45,139 nt of DNA, from the NCBI GenBank assembly GCA_003427395.1, contig BFEA01000140.1, positions 1,711,122 through 1,756,260 of the forward strand. Direction: 5' to 3'. Below the pieces are notes generated by a model. It saw nothing but the letters and a program-made list of their open reading frames with translations, made no database searches and was not told the DNA's origin. Shown here piece by piece: positions 21,231 through 33,160 of this stretch. Position 1 is the first letter of the stretch; each line of letters opens with the position of its first letter. Origin of the DNA: Chara braunii. Its lineage: Eukaryota; Streptophyta; Charophyceae; Charales; Characeae. Both the position numbers and the translations under genes were made by a program.

Positions 21231-22780
21231 ACATACATCCATTTTTGGAAGATCTCTTGCAATCAATAATGTAGTCCTAGCATCGGTATGGTATAAGTCA
21301 GCCATTTGGGCATTAGACAAGGCAACGATCGAAACCTTTCAACAACAATTAAGAGTCTTCCTATGGAGGGGAAATCATGAGTAAAAAAATGTGATCATTA
21401 GAGTGGCATGGTCATCAATCATACAACCCAAATCAAGTGGAGGACTTGGTATCATTGATCCCACCCTCCAAGCAATGTCCCTATCCATACAATGGATTAA
21501 AAGGCTGTTATTTAATTCTCAGACTCCATGGAATGAGCTGGCCTGGGAACAAATAAGGAGATTAGCCCCTCCTACACTCGATGAAATTGACCCACTGACA
21601 TGGTTGGAAAACAGAGCCTGGACCCTACCCAGAGCTAGAGGTTCAATGACAGAAGAGTCTCACCTTTCTAATAGGGAAGCTGCTAGAGCAGATCTTGCCA
21701 AAGATCCCTTCTGGCCCTCTCTCATTAAAACATGGAGAAAGCTCCCACTTACTAACAAGGCGCCACCAGAGAGGTGAGAGGAGGTTTTTAGACAGCCGCT
21801 TTTTAACAACATTTGGATTAGGGATTCACAAGGATGCACTCTTCATTGTAAAGACTCACCCTGGAAAGGTTGGATAAGGAAGGAGTGATCAGAGTGAGTG
21901 ACATCAGGGACACACTTACTAATGACTGGATCTCTCACAAGAAACTCCACGAGAAATGAAAATATTGTCACCATTCAAAGGCTGCTCTTGATAAGATATT
22001 AGAGTTAATCCCAATAAGTTGGACTATAACACTAAAAAAAGGGCCTTAGAATCAAAATTAATGATTGGGTAGCTCTAAAAGAGGATCACCAAGTGATTGG
22101 CAATGTTTTTCATAAGGAAAGGAATGAGGATGTTCTAATCACTCTTTTTGATCTCAGAGTCAATAATGAGTTAATCCTGAGTGATCCAATTGGGATCAGA
22201 AGGGCAACAACCGAACAATTTTTTAGAATCAGGGTCATACAAGACAAAAATTACTGGTTTGCCTTCTGCCCAAGCACACCCATTCAATTCCCCCCCTTAG
22301 ATCCACAAGAATGGAAATGGGAGTCGCAGTGCAAAGGTAAGAGGAACTACACAAGAACCCTACACACTCTCACAGTTAAATCAACATACAGAATGTTAAG
22401 ACCAAGATTTAACCTTCAGAGTCACACAAAGATGGATGGATCAACTCAACTTGGGAAGAGATGAATTTTGAGGGATTAAATGGTTTCAAAGGAAAAAGAT
22501 CAAGCCTGCAAAAATAGCCTCTCTACAATGGCAGATTGAACATAGATGCCTTCCAACTAATGATTGGTTAATAGACAGAACCTCTTTGGACACCAAAGGT
22601 TTAGCCAAGCCTTGGTGCAAATTTTGCACATCGGCCTTTCCGAGCAGATGCATAGCTGAGACTATTGAACATATCTTCCTACAATGCCCTGGCTTAGTAT
22701 GGCTATGGAGATGGTGGGACAGAATATGGACGCAATTAGAAGTGACTGATAAGTGGCTATGGGGTTGGAAACCTTTGTAG
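21231..22780 (+). pseudogene. LINE E thumb, linker and zinc domain
   Basis: Contains FGRSLAINNVVLASVWYKSA, IQPKSSGGLGIIDP, PLTWLENRAW, then in other frames PLDPQEWKWES, VKSTYRMLRP. The zinc domain CLPTNDWLIDRTSLD...CKFC...AETIEHIFLQCPGLVWLWRWWDRIW spans about 22545-22730 with Cys and His ligands intact. Several stops and frame changes lie between 21780 and 22090. It continues LINE E. Confidence 0.82.
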
Positions 22781-23250
22781 CTAGAGGAATGGATTGTCAT
22801 ATCTGATGACGAATTCACACAAAATTTGTTTATCATTAGTAGAAGAGCAATTCTCTGGGCTATTTGGAGAAGAAGATGCACACACGAATGGGAAAGAGTC
22901 AGACTTGATGGGCAGGAATTCACGGATAGCATCAAGAAACAAATACAAACAGATATCATAATTCAATGAGAATTGACCAAAGAAAAAATTCAATACCTCT
23001 CAAAGAAAAAAAAATTTCTTGAACACATTAAAATTTTTAATAAAGGCTGGCTTGGGGGGGAACAGGGAGGAAAGATGGGGAAGGTTGGGTGGGAGGGAGC
23101 CCAAGCAAATGATGAAGTTGCTCTCAACAGGAATTACAAAATACATTTCAATGAGTTGTGCGCAGTGGACCCCATGATTCCTCTACGTCCTGTTGTTGAA
23201 TTCCCTGACCCTTTTCCCTCAAACCAGCAGTCAATGGTTCCCATCTCATG
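22781..23250 (+). pseudogene. LINE E C-terminal domain
   Basis: Reads FIISRRAILWAIWRRRC, ERVRLDGQEF, an internal TGA near 22968, then WLGGEQGGKMGKVGWEG and DPMIPLRPVVEFPDPFPSNQQSM. The same ordered motifs occur in the other five LINE 3' ends here. After 23250 no poly(A) is evident; 23251-23770 holds GC-rich unassigned sequence, an A run at 23531-23548 and a GTACTGGTGGTTTAA MITE-end motif at 23738. Confidence 0.8.
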
Positions 23251-23774
23251 ATATGGCTCTTCATAGAGTCGAATTGTCACTCACTCAGAGAACTGTAATG
23301 TTTTCCCCAACCATAGAAGGGCTAGTTCAGATTGTATGACCTGGCGCCAAGCAGCTTGGTGAAGAAGCCCAATCTACAATGACATTTCACCAGTATTCAA
23401 CATCATCATTTAGAGGTGGGAAGCTGAGCCCGGTTTTCGGCAAGCTGGTTTCGGTTACTCCGGGTAGACTGTGAGGACCCCGGCCTCAATCATCTTTTTA
23501 GTAATATCAGCCTTGGGCACTGGGCCTGTTTAAAAAAAAAAAAAAAAAAGGCCCGGGCCGCCCTTCCTCCAAATTTTTAGGAGTTTGGGAAAACTGGCAC
23601 TTTTCCCTATTTTCCCAACACTGGCAGAGGTGCTAGTGGTTAAAAAAAATAAATGGGGCGACCGGCCGTTGGCTTGCCCGACCCCAAAAAGTCGTGGTGC
23701 ATTAACGACCGCGACTTCTAAAAAACAACGGGGGGGGTACTGGTGGTTTAATACCTCTGTACCACTTCATTCAA

Positions 23775-24270
23775 TCCCATACCATCCTTTGTCCGCAAGG
23801 CGTTGCGAGGGAGAGGGAAAAAGATCGGGGAAGTCAGCAGGCGATCTCATTGTTATGGAGGCATCCAACTTGGTCCACTCTTGGAAACAGATACGGTAGT
23901 CCCTAATTGTCACCCGTCCCTCTTGGGTTCCTTCCTGTTACCTTTTCCATTCCCCTTTCCCTATCCTCCCCCCCTGTTCCTCCCCCCGAGCTAGTTTGCA
24001 CTGAATTGTTTGATGTTTGGGCATATTTCTTTCTGAGAATGAAGCTGATCCAATTTAGCTTTCACATTTTCCCACTGTGTTGTAATATCTATCTGGATTT
24101 GTTGTTGGATTCTGTCTGTGAAGTCGGGTCGCTCCAGTCTCACTCCTTCCTTGTCGTTGGTACAGTGGTGCCACCAGACGACTTAACGTACCAGCCTTCT
24201 ACCCAGTTTGAATAAGTTCCGATGAAGTCTTCCGGTTGGTCCGTGGGCCATACTTCACACAGCAGGGCTC
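23775..24270 (-). pseudogene. LINE F C-terminal domain, degenerate
   Basis: Minus-strand translation near 23790-23870 gives SPADFPDLFPSPSQRLA, matching the FPDPFPP ending of the other copies. Further upstream are the WLGG-like and RRC regions, broken by frame changes. Confidence 0.7.
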
Positions 24271-27200
24271 TCCAGCCCCACAACTAGGGTCCCACAGTTT
24301 TCAAATGGCTCCAGATTATGTCCCATCAGCGCCAGAGCCAAATAGTCCCTATGCATTGCAAGAAGATGTGCTCGATCATCTCCGACTGCTTCCTGGTTGG
24401 AATGCGTTATTGCAAGAAGATGTGCTCAATTGTTTCCGGCCGCTTCCTAGTCGGGAATGCGTTAGTGCACAATTTGCACCAGGGTAGAGCCAACTCCCTC
24501 TGCTCTAGTGTAGCGCGGTCTATTAACTAGTAATTGGTTAGCAGGCATCGGTGTTCCACCTGCCATTGCAAGGAGGCAAGCTTTGCGAGTTTCATTCTGA
24601 TGGAGCGGAACCATCTGATAGGCTTCAGCATCCCCCTGCTCCTATTGAGGCATCCACCTGGCTTTCACCTGGTCACAGAGGTTGGTCCTAGTCTGTAAAC
24701 CGATTTGACACTCAGGTCGTCCAATAGAGGTTGTACATAACCATTTCATCGGATCAAAAGCCAGTTGGGTGATAGGAGTGTCTGGGAGAAACGCCACCCA
24801 GCATACCTTACCCTATATCACTCTAATTTTGTACAGTTGTGTCCTTATGAAGGACCGGGTTTCTTCTGGTTTGGTTCTATGTGGAGAGTTTTTACTTCCC
24901 ACCCTGAAGAGGTTTACGATTGTCGTACCATCGGGGTGGTAGTCCACTACATTGCCTATCTCCTTCGCGTGGCCTTGGATGGCTACCCAGCCTAATTTTT
25001 GCAGGGTTGGGCCCTTCTAAGGATTATGACTCAATCTAGCATACTTGGTCCTTTATCATTTCAAGGGGTGTCTCTGGTTTGTGGCAGTAGCATAATTGGT
25101 CCCTTAACTAACTTGGGGGGATCCAATTCCTTCTGTCTGAATCCCAAATGAATTTGATTTTGAGCACGCGTCATTTGACCGGCCGTTGTGCAGATCCTCC
25201 CTTACCTCTTGTCTTGTCGAGGTTTGAGGAGAGCTTCGCGGGCGTGTTGTCCTCTAGGGATGTGCCATGTTCTCTTGTCTAGCCATGCCAATGGGTCAAT
25301 GTCTGTCACGCTAGGGGGGGGCAAATCACAATTTGCTCTGAGGCCACTGCTCTCCAAGGGGTCTGAGGGCAGAGCAGGAGGCGCTTTAACCACTGAAGTG
25401 CTAGTGCCCTAGCCGTAATACATAGCCCCCCTTTCATTTTGGGCTGAATTATCGACTGCCACACCACACTACTGATTACATTGTGGCACTCGTGGTTGCC
25501 CGCCATAAGAGGGCGGGCCTTAGGTGGCCACTTGCCTCTGGAGTGGGTGCAAGACCGTGCAGGGCAGCTTTGTCAGTGCCCAAATCGTCGATCTGTACCA
25601 TAGTAAGGCTAGGACTACGTTGTTGATGATGAGGGACTCAGGTGTGCTTATCCTTCTACAAGGATAATTTCTCTAGTGCTGGTATGAAGACCCACTTATC
25701 GTTTGTGGATAGTCTGCCCTCTGATGGGGGCCTCCTAGGGGAGCCATTTGACTTGAGGGTGTTCTAGGAGTTGGACCCCCTGGTGGTGGATCCACCATCC
25801 TAGAGGCTTGTTTCCCCAGTTGACCTTCATGTCTGACAGGGCATAAAAGCGATCCATCATGCACTATATTTCGGTCATGCATCCACCATAAGCGTTATGT
25901 ACTCTGCAAATAGGGAGCAGACCGGGATCACTCCCTTTGAAATTGAGGACAATTTAATTCTCTTAATGTCCTTATGGGCCCTCAAGTTGTTTGTAAGTGT
26001 CTATGACAAAGAAGACCCGGAGGGAGGTAACAGGGTCCCCTTGTCTGACTAACGGTTGGAGGGCGATGGGGGGTGCCAAGTTACCATTTACCATGATTCA
26101 CGTTGTGGCGTTGGCGTGAAGGATTTGCACACAATGCCTGAAACATGGACTGAAGTTTAGCTTTTCTAAGCATTTATCTAGGAATGTCCAGTCCACATGA
26201 TCGTATGCTTTCAAAGTCGATGAAGATGAAGGTCGCGTGATGTTTGGACTGTCGCACCAACTTAATCATCTTGTTTGCTAGGAGTATGTTGTCCTGGATG
26301 TTCCTACCCGTCATGAATGCAGTTTGGGCTGGGTGTATGATGCCCTCCATAACTAGTACCATTCGATTTGTCAATGCCTTAGCCACCAACTTGTACACCA
26401 CGGTAAGTAATGTAATCAATTTGTCATTTCTCATAGTATGTTTTCAATGTTTCCCCCCTCTTTTGTATAGAAGTGTCAGTATCTCACGGTCCTACCAATT
26501 CTCCCATTTGTCCTAGTAGCCAGACTGCATGGTACGAACCCATCAGGTCTTATAAGAGGATTTCCCACATTGTTTTCCAGAACTCGTTGGGGAGTCCGTC
26601 GATGCCGGAGGTCTTATCCCCCTCCATTAGCATCAGGGTAGTCGACACTTCCTCCATCGTGAGGGGCATGTCGAGTGATTTCTTTTGTTGGTCAGTAAAG
26701 GTCTTGTTTAGGGGTCACAAAAAATCCTCTATTTTCTTTATTCGTTGTGTGCTTGGGGCGTGCCCACATTCAGATGTAAAGAGGGTTTGATAAAAATCAT
26801 TTGCGATTTTCGTGCATGCTGCTGTGGATGTGGCCAGTGACCCTTGGTGTTGTCAGGGGTCCTCCAAGGCCTCTATGGTTGACCTTCTAACCTTTACCTC
26901 AGCCATTGCTAATAATCTTGTGTCCATCGCTTCTTCCATCTTGTGTCGGTGGAGCTTGCCCCGTATTCGGGTGCCCTGCCATGGATGTTCCATGTGGCCT
27001 AGTAGTTGGGTGTCATTAGCAATGGTTGCCAGTTGGGCACTATCATCCATGTTGTCTTCCTGCGTCGTATTCAATATATCATACAATATTCCGCCATGGC
27101 CACACTAGGTCGAAAACTCCTGCAGGCGATGGTGCAAGTCTACCTCGTTTGCATGGCGCGAAGAGCTTAGATAATTCATTGCATTTACGGCCTAAAAAGA

Positions 27201-27480
27201 CTAGGTCATAATTGAACCACAAGATGTGGAACTGGATCTGGTCCCTTTGTTGTTGCCAAAAGGACCATACATCCTTAAGGTAAGTCTTGAAATATTTTTT
27301 GGCTAGGAGGGATGTGTTTAATTTGTAGAAACTTTTGTCAAGCTGACCTGGTCTAATTTTCTCCTGAAGGAGAAGGTGGGTAGGCACATCACGTGGAACA
27401 GGCTGGGGAAGGGGCTGCAGGGAAATATCTCTGCCACCTAGAGTGCTCCCTGCAGCTCTTCTGAAATCAGGATTAGGTCA
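24271..27480 (-). pseudogene. LINE F zinc domain, RT and endonuclease end, heavily degraded
   Basis: On the minus strand, from 3' to 5' of the element: the zinc-domain region (24330-24560), 25202-25506 with ALALQWLKRLLLCPQTPW and DIDPLAWLDKRTW, and the active-site region near 25860-25920. Next, 26174-26434 encodes ITLLTVVYKLVAKALTNRM, TAFMTGRNIQDNILLANKMIKL and FIFIDFE. The RT start with a TPGIDGLP-like stretch lies near 26600. 26853-27387 is the linker (LATIANDTQLLGHMEHPWQG..., FYKLNTSLLAKKYFKTYLKDVW). Near 27450 SSIDLILIS-like residues mark the end of the endonuclease. Many frameshifts; the oldest-looking LINE here. It faces LINE E tail to tail. Confidence 0.8.
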
Positions 27481-27580
27481 ATACTTGATTGTGAGGCCCT
27501 TTCTGTTTGGTTCTTACGAAAGCAGGAAAATCTGCGTTAGGTTGGGAATTTTTTCCATAAGGTGTTATATAGGTTGAGAG

Positions 27581-27630
27581 AGTGATGAACGAGAACCACA
27601 CGGGAGTGATGAACGAGAACCGTGACGCGG
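27581..27630. repeat. Short direct repeat
   Basis: GTGATGAACGAGAACC occurs twice, 24 bases apart. The surrounding 27480-28300 shows no recognisable gene. Confidence 0.7.
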
Positions 27631-28305
27631 GCGCAGCGCTACCGGGAGCGCTACGCCCCATCCCAATAGTGCGTTATTGCGGAGGAACTATTGGCGCCCC
27701 GATGTTTTGCGCAATGTTTTCACCTGGAGGGCGCGTGGCGGGTGTCTTCTTCTGGCGGCGGTTGCATGGAGAAATTCTCGAGCCGTCGGAGATGGAGAGG
27801 GAGGTACTCCGATGAATGTTGGACAAAGTAGGAAGTGAGTGAGATGATGGAGCGTGCGAAATGACGGTAATAACAATCTACATAGGCGTCTTGCCAACAT
27901 GGAGTGTTCTTCTCTCCCTCCGGACTGCCAGCGAGGGGCCGCCAACGGGCTTGGCGGATTTTGTCTCGCTACTCGACTAATACAAGGTAAGTCAAGGCGA
28001 TGGTCCGATTGTCTTCGGCGTTCAGCCTTATGCGTTCATGGCTGCGACGGGTTGCAGGTCACGAGATGGTTGAGTTGCTTTTCAGCCGACGAAGGAGGAT
28101 GTGGAGGTTGGGAGGGGGCAGGGACATGACATGATTGTGGGATGGCAACGATAACAATTATGAGTTGAGACATTATAGACCCTTTGCAGTTCTCTCATAG
28201 GTGTAATCTGGTTCTGTTTGTGCCGTAAGCTCATGATTTTTTTCAGATCTTGGTTCATCTCTATTTCGCGTACCTAGTAGATATCTGACCTGTAGTTCTG
28301 GAGGC

Positions 28306-28622
28306 TCAGATCTCCGATTCAAATTTTAGTTTGCATATCTTGACTTGAAATCCTTGATTCTACTGTTTTTAGTTCTGATGTTCGCAGGATTAAATTGATA
28401 CAAACTTCGTTAAAATAAACCTCCTGATCGTGAAGTTCGCAATTCAGAAGTAAATTCTGATTTCTTTTTTCTTTTGCTCAAATCTCCGAGTTAAATTTTA
28501 TTTCGTATATCTTGATTTGAAACCCTTGATTCTAATGTTCTTAGTTCTGATTTTCGTCGGATAAAATTGATACAAACTTTTCTGATCTTGAAGTTCGCAA
28601 TCGAGAAATAAATTTTGAGCTA
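28306..28622. repeat. Tandem duplication in AT-rich DNA
   Basis: Two units (28306-28477; 28478-28622) share (G/A)ATCTCCGA, TATCTTGA(C/T)TTGAAA, CTTGATTCTA, AAATTGATACAAACTT and GAAGTTCGCAAT in order. Composition is more AT-rich than the neighbours. 28623-29720 holds no recognisable gene; a degenerate hammerhead-like string lies at 29262-29291 (minus). Confidence 0.7.
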
Positions 28623-29734
28623 GATTTTCACTAGAGTAATTTTCTAAGTAATTTTCTATTTGAAAAAATCTACGTCTGCAAAACTCAATCTCCTAGTCTT
28701 GATTACTGTCGCTGCAAATTCTGATCCTGATTGTTTTTTTTCGTTCTTCAAGTTGTTGATTGTGTCTCAAAGCTTGCCTGAGACTTTGTACGGTGTATTT
28801 GGGTCTTGATTTGTGAATCTGTGGGGTTCTCCTTTAGGGTTGGAGCCCCTCCCCGTGAGGGTTTCACAAGGTGGGAGGTGTTACCCTTGGAGGGGGGGAG
28901 GCGGTATTGAGGGATTGTCCTTTTCAGGGCCAAGCTGATTTAGGGTCGGATCAGCTCTGGCGGTTGGGGAGAAAAGGCAAGGAGGTGAAGCTGCTTACAA
29001 CAGGGAGCGAGGATAAGAGGGCTGCCTTGCCTGGAGGGGGTGGGGCACAAGGGAAGGGGGGACTTCAGCCTGTGAGGTATACTCTAGGGGGAATTGTATG
29101 CCTTTTAGGGGGTTGAAGTGTTCGTTTGCAAGCTGTTCCGAACTAGGGCCAAGAGGAGAGGGGGCGCCTCCCGGTGGAGGCAGTGTAGGAACAGGGGGGT
29201 TGCTTTTTTAGGGAAGGAGTAACTTCGATGGTCACACAGTGAACTCATTACGTGTTGTGGAGTCTCGGGTGAACGCCAGAACCCTCATCAGAAGAGAGGA
29301 TAATTTTTCCCTCCTGTTCTCTTTTTGGATGTAAGTGAAGTTTTTTAATTTTCTTCAGGTTGGCTGTGTATCTGATTTTTCTGAGTTTTTGAAAATTTCA
29401 TAAAAAGTTAGATGCTGGTTGTAGTGGGGAGGTGGTGTATTGTTTGGTGTGACGGTCTGGTAGGAAGGTTGGTATTGCGTCCTGCAGCGAGGAAGGTTTG
29501 TTAGCAAGATGGATGTAGGGCATAGCAGCGGTAGGGAGTAGGCTCTACTATGGTAAGTCTTGTCGGAGTGGCGTTGTGAAGGATAGATGTATGGGGTTGA
29601 TGAAAGACTACAACCAGAACTTGTAGGAGTTGGAGGCATTGAACCCGTTAATATGGTGATGTCGACAGCTTGTCCGATGTTTGTTGATACCAGTGAATTC
29701 AGAGGTTTGTGAATGGACGAGGTCAGAACGACGC

Positions 29735-29910
29735 TGGTCGGTGCTGGGACGTGGTCACGTTGCCGTGTAACCTGAGTTGTACGGGGGCAAGAGGCCTGGT
29801 AGAGAGATCTGGGGAGTTGTCGAGGGTGGAAGTCACTCCAGTGTCTGTTGGCAAGTTGATACTCAGACGACGGTGGTCGGAGCCGGGGTGAGTCGCTTTA
29901 CCTTGTACCC
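29735..29910 (-). repeat. Dispersed 85-bp-type minisatellite, locus 1
   Basis: The plus strand reads AGAGGCCTGGTAGAGAGATCTGGG, then GACGACGGTGGTCGGAGCC. The same unit recurs at 42903-43075 (opposite orientation), 44235-44400 and 44625-44800. Confidence 0.6.
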
Positions 29911-30055
29911 TGCTCGGTCGCTTCTCACCACGAGCAAGGAAGTATGGATGTTGCGTTGAGGTGCCGAAACACAGACTTCGGAACCCCCTGGGACGTTCGA
30001 CGCATCCTCCTTAGAGATCGGGATTAGAGTCGTAGAGAAATTAGTAAGCCCCTGA

Positions 30056-30496
30056 GATAAAAAGGACGGGATCACCCTCGAGGAACACGTGGCGATCACC
30101 GAGGTTGACGCTCAAATGATCACCACCGTTCCATCCTGGCAATTCGACCACTCGTTTATCTCGGCTCCCCCGAAACAGATGTCCAAACAGACTCAGATGA
30201 AACATTTAAAGGTCAGAATCAATAAACATTCTTACAATCTGCATATGCCTGACGACATGTCAAATGACATTCACCGCACAATCGCGAATATTCTGAGTGG
30301 GTATCACGAAGTGGTGAGCATCACAGATACGGATATCGGCCTGTCCCAGCTAATCCAACACGAAATCCAGACTGGGGATCACCCACCCGTTCACTGCAAA
30401 ACCTTACCGATATTCCCTCGCCGAAAGGAAAATTGCTGGATTGAACCCACCACCGGACCTTGGTCCTTCCCCGTGGTGCTAGTACCGAGAAAGAAC

Positions 30497-30535
<39 letters not shown>

Positions 30536-31700
30536 AGCTCCGATCTATTGGTGGGGAGCAACACCTGCTGGAAAACGGGTCCAGCAACGGGTTGATGCAC
30601 ATTTGCATTGATTATCGAACATTGAATGACATCACGATTAAAGATGTGTACCCCCTACCCCGGATTGATGATCTGCTGGATGCAATTGGATGTGCCAGTT
30701 ATTTTAGCAAGTTTGATAGTCGTCATGGTTTTCACCATATCCTGGTCAAAGAGGAAAACAGGCCGAAAACGACGTTCGTTCTATTTGAAGGGACGTGGCA
30801 GTGAATCCGTTGTCCTATGGGAATATGCAATGCGCTTGCGACTTTCAAGAGAGCGATGAACGTTAACTTCCAGAACTTCGTCAACAAGACACGGCCGACA
30901 CAGGTCATGATAAACTTATGTGTCATCGTGTACATGGACGATATCTTGGTCTACTCCGACTCGTTTCACGAACACACGCAACACATGGAATGGACGCTAG
31001 GGGCACTACGGGGCCCGCATTTCAAGATCGCCCTCGAAAAAAACGAGTTTTTCCTTTCGGAAATCTCGTTCCTGGGTTACATCGTGACGCATGGGGGTTT
31101 GAGGCCAGATCCACGAAAAATAGAGGCAGTTCGGGCAGCGCCCACATCGACGTCGCGAACACAGGTACGGGCCTTTTTGGGATTGGCCTCGTAGTATCGA
31201 TGGTTCATCCGTACCTTCGTCGCAATTGCACGGCCCTTGACGAATCTTTTGCGAAAGGAACAACCTCTACATTGGGACGGAGACTGTGAGCAGGCCTTTT
31301 CGACACTGAAGAAGGTCTTGGCCTCGACACCTATTCTAATCCGGCCAGACCCAGGGAGACCATTCATGCTCATCACCGATTGGCAGTCGGAGGCCATCTC
31401 CGCTATTTTGGCGCAGAAGGGGAAGGACAAGAAAGAGCACGTCATCGAGTATGCGTCTCGGACTATGCCGAACGAGAGAGGAAACGACTCAGCACCCGAA
31501 GGGGAGTGCTACGGTGGTCTGGGGAATTCAGCACTTCCACCCGTATCTATACGGGCAATAAGTTTTTGCTGGTTACCGATCACGAGTCACTGCTCGCCCT
31601 CAAGAAACTCGCTAATTACACGGGCATGTTGGGCGGTGGGCGATAAGACTCCAGGAGTACAATTTCAACATCGTTCATCGGAACACTAAGCGACACGGCA
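30056..31700 (+). pseudogene. Ty3/gypsy pol: reverse transcriptase and RNase H
   Basis: The frame opens after a stop at 30053 with a protease-RT linker. The RT entry motif DTDIGLSQLIQHEI...PPVHCK is followed by IEPTTGPWSFPVVLVPRKN, where a short element interrupts the frame. RT resumes with ICIDYRTLNDITIKDVYPLPRI, FSKFDSRHGFHHI, then (after a TGA near 30801) GICNALATFKRAM and the catalytic VYMDDILVYSD (about 30930). FLGY and FLGLAS follow. RNase H starts with LHWDGDCEQAFSTLK and LITDWQSEAISAILAQ. HVIEYASRTM and HRNTKRHGNADGLTRL lie in shifted frames. Gag and protease are not found upstream and no LTR was recognised. The copy is dead. Confidence 0.88.
30498..30585 (-). mobile_element. Hairpin short element inserted in gypsy RT (copy 9)
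   Basis: An 88-bp insertion: 34 T (the A tail on the minus strand), AAATAGCTCC...GGAGC (hairpin 2) and CTGGAAAACGGGTCCAGC (hairpin 1). It is flanked by the duplicated host bases AACG (30494-30497 and 30586-30589). The gypsy frame reads across as PRKN-G-LMHICIDY when the insert and one AACG are ignored. This defines the borders of this copy, which lacks the GGGAC head seen elsewhere and may be slightly 5'-truncated. Confidence 0.85.
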
Positions 31701-31851
31701 ACGCCGACGGATTAACAAGACTGCATCGGCCAGGGAAGGTACCTAAGTGCGAGGAGATTGTTCCATTGAAGGATTCAGAGTCTCCCGAAGGTCCCGCCTA
31801 CGGAGAAGTGAGAGTTCTTCCCGGACAGATAGGAAAGTGACACGTGCTACT

Positions 31852-32268
31852 ATGGCGCCAGATGGAGAAGAAGATCCCCTCTCTCCTGCTTCTTCTTCTT
31901 TTTTTCTCTCCTTACTCGATAAATTTTGTTATTTTTGCGAAGCAATCTCGAGGGTTTACTCGGTCCGTATGCACCCATGTGAAGAAGGGTACGTCGATTG
32001 GGTAGATTGTGAGCCGTGTGTCTCTAGAGCCCACGGGTCCTACATTCAGCATAGGAACACGAACAAGGCGTGGTTGTGTCCCCTGTGTCGAACCAACAAG
32101 ATTCCGACGGAGACTCGATTCCTCGAAGCCACTTCCGAGGGACTGGAAAAGACACACCGATTTCGGGGTGCCGAGGTATGGACATATGTCGTCCTAATAA
32201 CTACGGTTATCGGAAACTCTGGCTCTCTCCAAGAATTCCCCAAGGAGGATCAAAGGCGAGCCAATTAG
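31852..32268 (+). CDS. PHD-like zinc-finger ORF between gypsy RNase H and integrase
   Basis: An uninterrupted frame of about 138 codons from an ATG at 31852. After an acidic and Ser-rich start it has the cysteine pattern CYFC, then DWVDCEPC, an H four residues on, and WLCPLC. The order C-x2-C ... C-x2-C-x4-H ... W-x-C-x2-C resembles a PHD finger, with the expected sixth ligand Cys replaced by Tyr. It lies between the end of RNase H (NADGLTRL, about 31710) and the integrase zinc region (about 32340), so it could be an extra domain of the pol polyprotein or a captured gene. The frame extends upstream without a stop to 31747. Product and expression are inference. Confidence 0.45.
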   Translation: MAPDGEEDPLSPASSSFFLSLLDKFCYFCEAISRVYSVRMHPCEEGYVDWVDCEPCVSRAHGSYIQHRNTNKAWLCPLCRTNKIPTETRFLEATSEGLEKTHRFRGAEVWTYVVLITTVIGNSGSLQEFPKEDQRRAN

Positions 32269-32280
32269 AGGGCACATGAT

Positions 32281-33160
32281 TATAGGTGGAACGAAGGACG
32301 ATTAGAAAAGCAAAAAACGGATGGGAGTGGGATTTGGATGTCAGTTCCGCATCTGTTCATGAGGTATGACTGGGTTAAAACGGCCCATGAAAAAACCGTT
32401 TCGCATTTTGCTGTCAGAATCACTGAGTCGGTCATTGACAAGAATGAATGGTATTGGTCCAATATTAGGGAGGATGTTAAATTCATCATCATAAAATGTC
32501 CAGTCTGCGTGGCGGATAAAACGTTGATTCAACCACCAAGGTCCATCGTGCCAACGATAGTCAAACAGTGATTTCAAAGGGTTAGTATAGACACAACGAC
32601 ATTGTCATTCCCCCTGGGCCGAATAGAAGTGAATATTCAGTCCTCCTTGTTTTCATAGACCATTTTTCTAAATGGATCGAGGCGTATCCATGCCAAACGT
32701 GGCGGCCTGCGGAAATCGTGTGGCATGTCAACCGTTTCCTCGGGATGCATCAGGATACCGAGGAAATCTTGACGGACAATGGAGCAGAGTTCCGAGGGGA
32801 AGTTTTGAGGAGCCTGGTCGTACATGGCGTTTTCATTCGGAACACTGCTCCTCATATGTCACAATCGAACAGACTAGTGAAAAACACAAACCGGGTTATT
32901 AAGACAGCCCTGCGACGGAATATCGCGGCTAGGGACACGAGACCTTGGCCCGATATCGTGGACCACATCCTGACCATCCATCGAGGAACGCCTCACGAGT
33001 CTACGGGTCTGTCCTCATTCCAACTACCGACCAATAGCCTAGCCTACGTAACTTTGCCAAGCCTGAACGATGAAACGACGCAGGGTCGACGATCTACTAG
33101 GGCAACGGTTAAGGAAAAGGTCAAGCGCCATATGGAATTAATGGAAAAAGCCCTCCCTTG
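32281..33160 (+). pseudogene. Ty3/gypsy integrase, zinc region and core
   Basis: 32338-32571 encodes the HHCC-type region: KTAHEKTVSHF, then WYWSNIREDVKFIIIKCPVC. The DDE core follows in several frames: VSIDTTTL (about 32583), FIDHFSKWIEAYP (about 32655), ILTDNGAEF (about 32767) and NTAPHMSQSNRLVKNTNRVIK (about 32840-32905). In the last box the catalytic Glu of the usual GLVERFNR-like string is Lys. ARDTRPWPDIVDHIL and HESTGLSSFQL continue the core. Frameshifts occur near 32570-32720. The copy is inactive. Confidence 0.85.
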
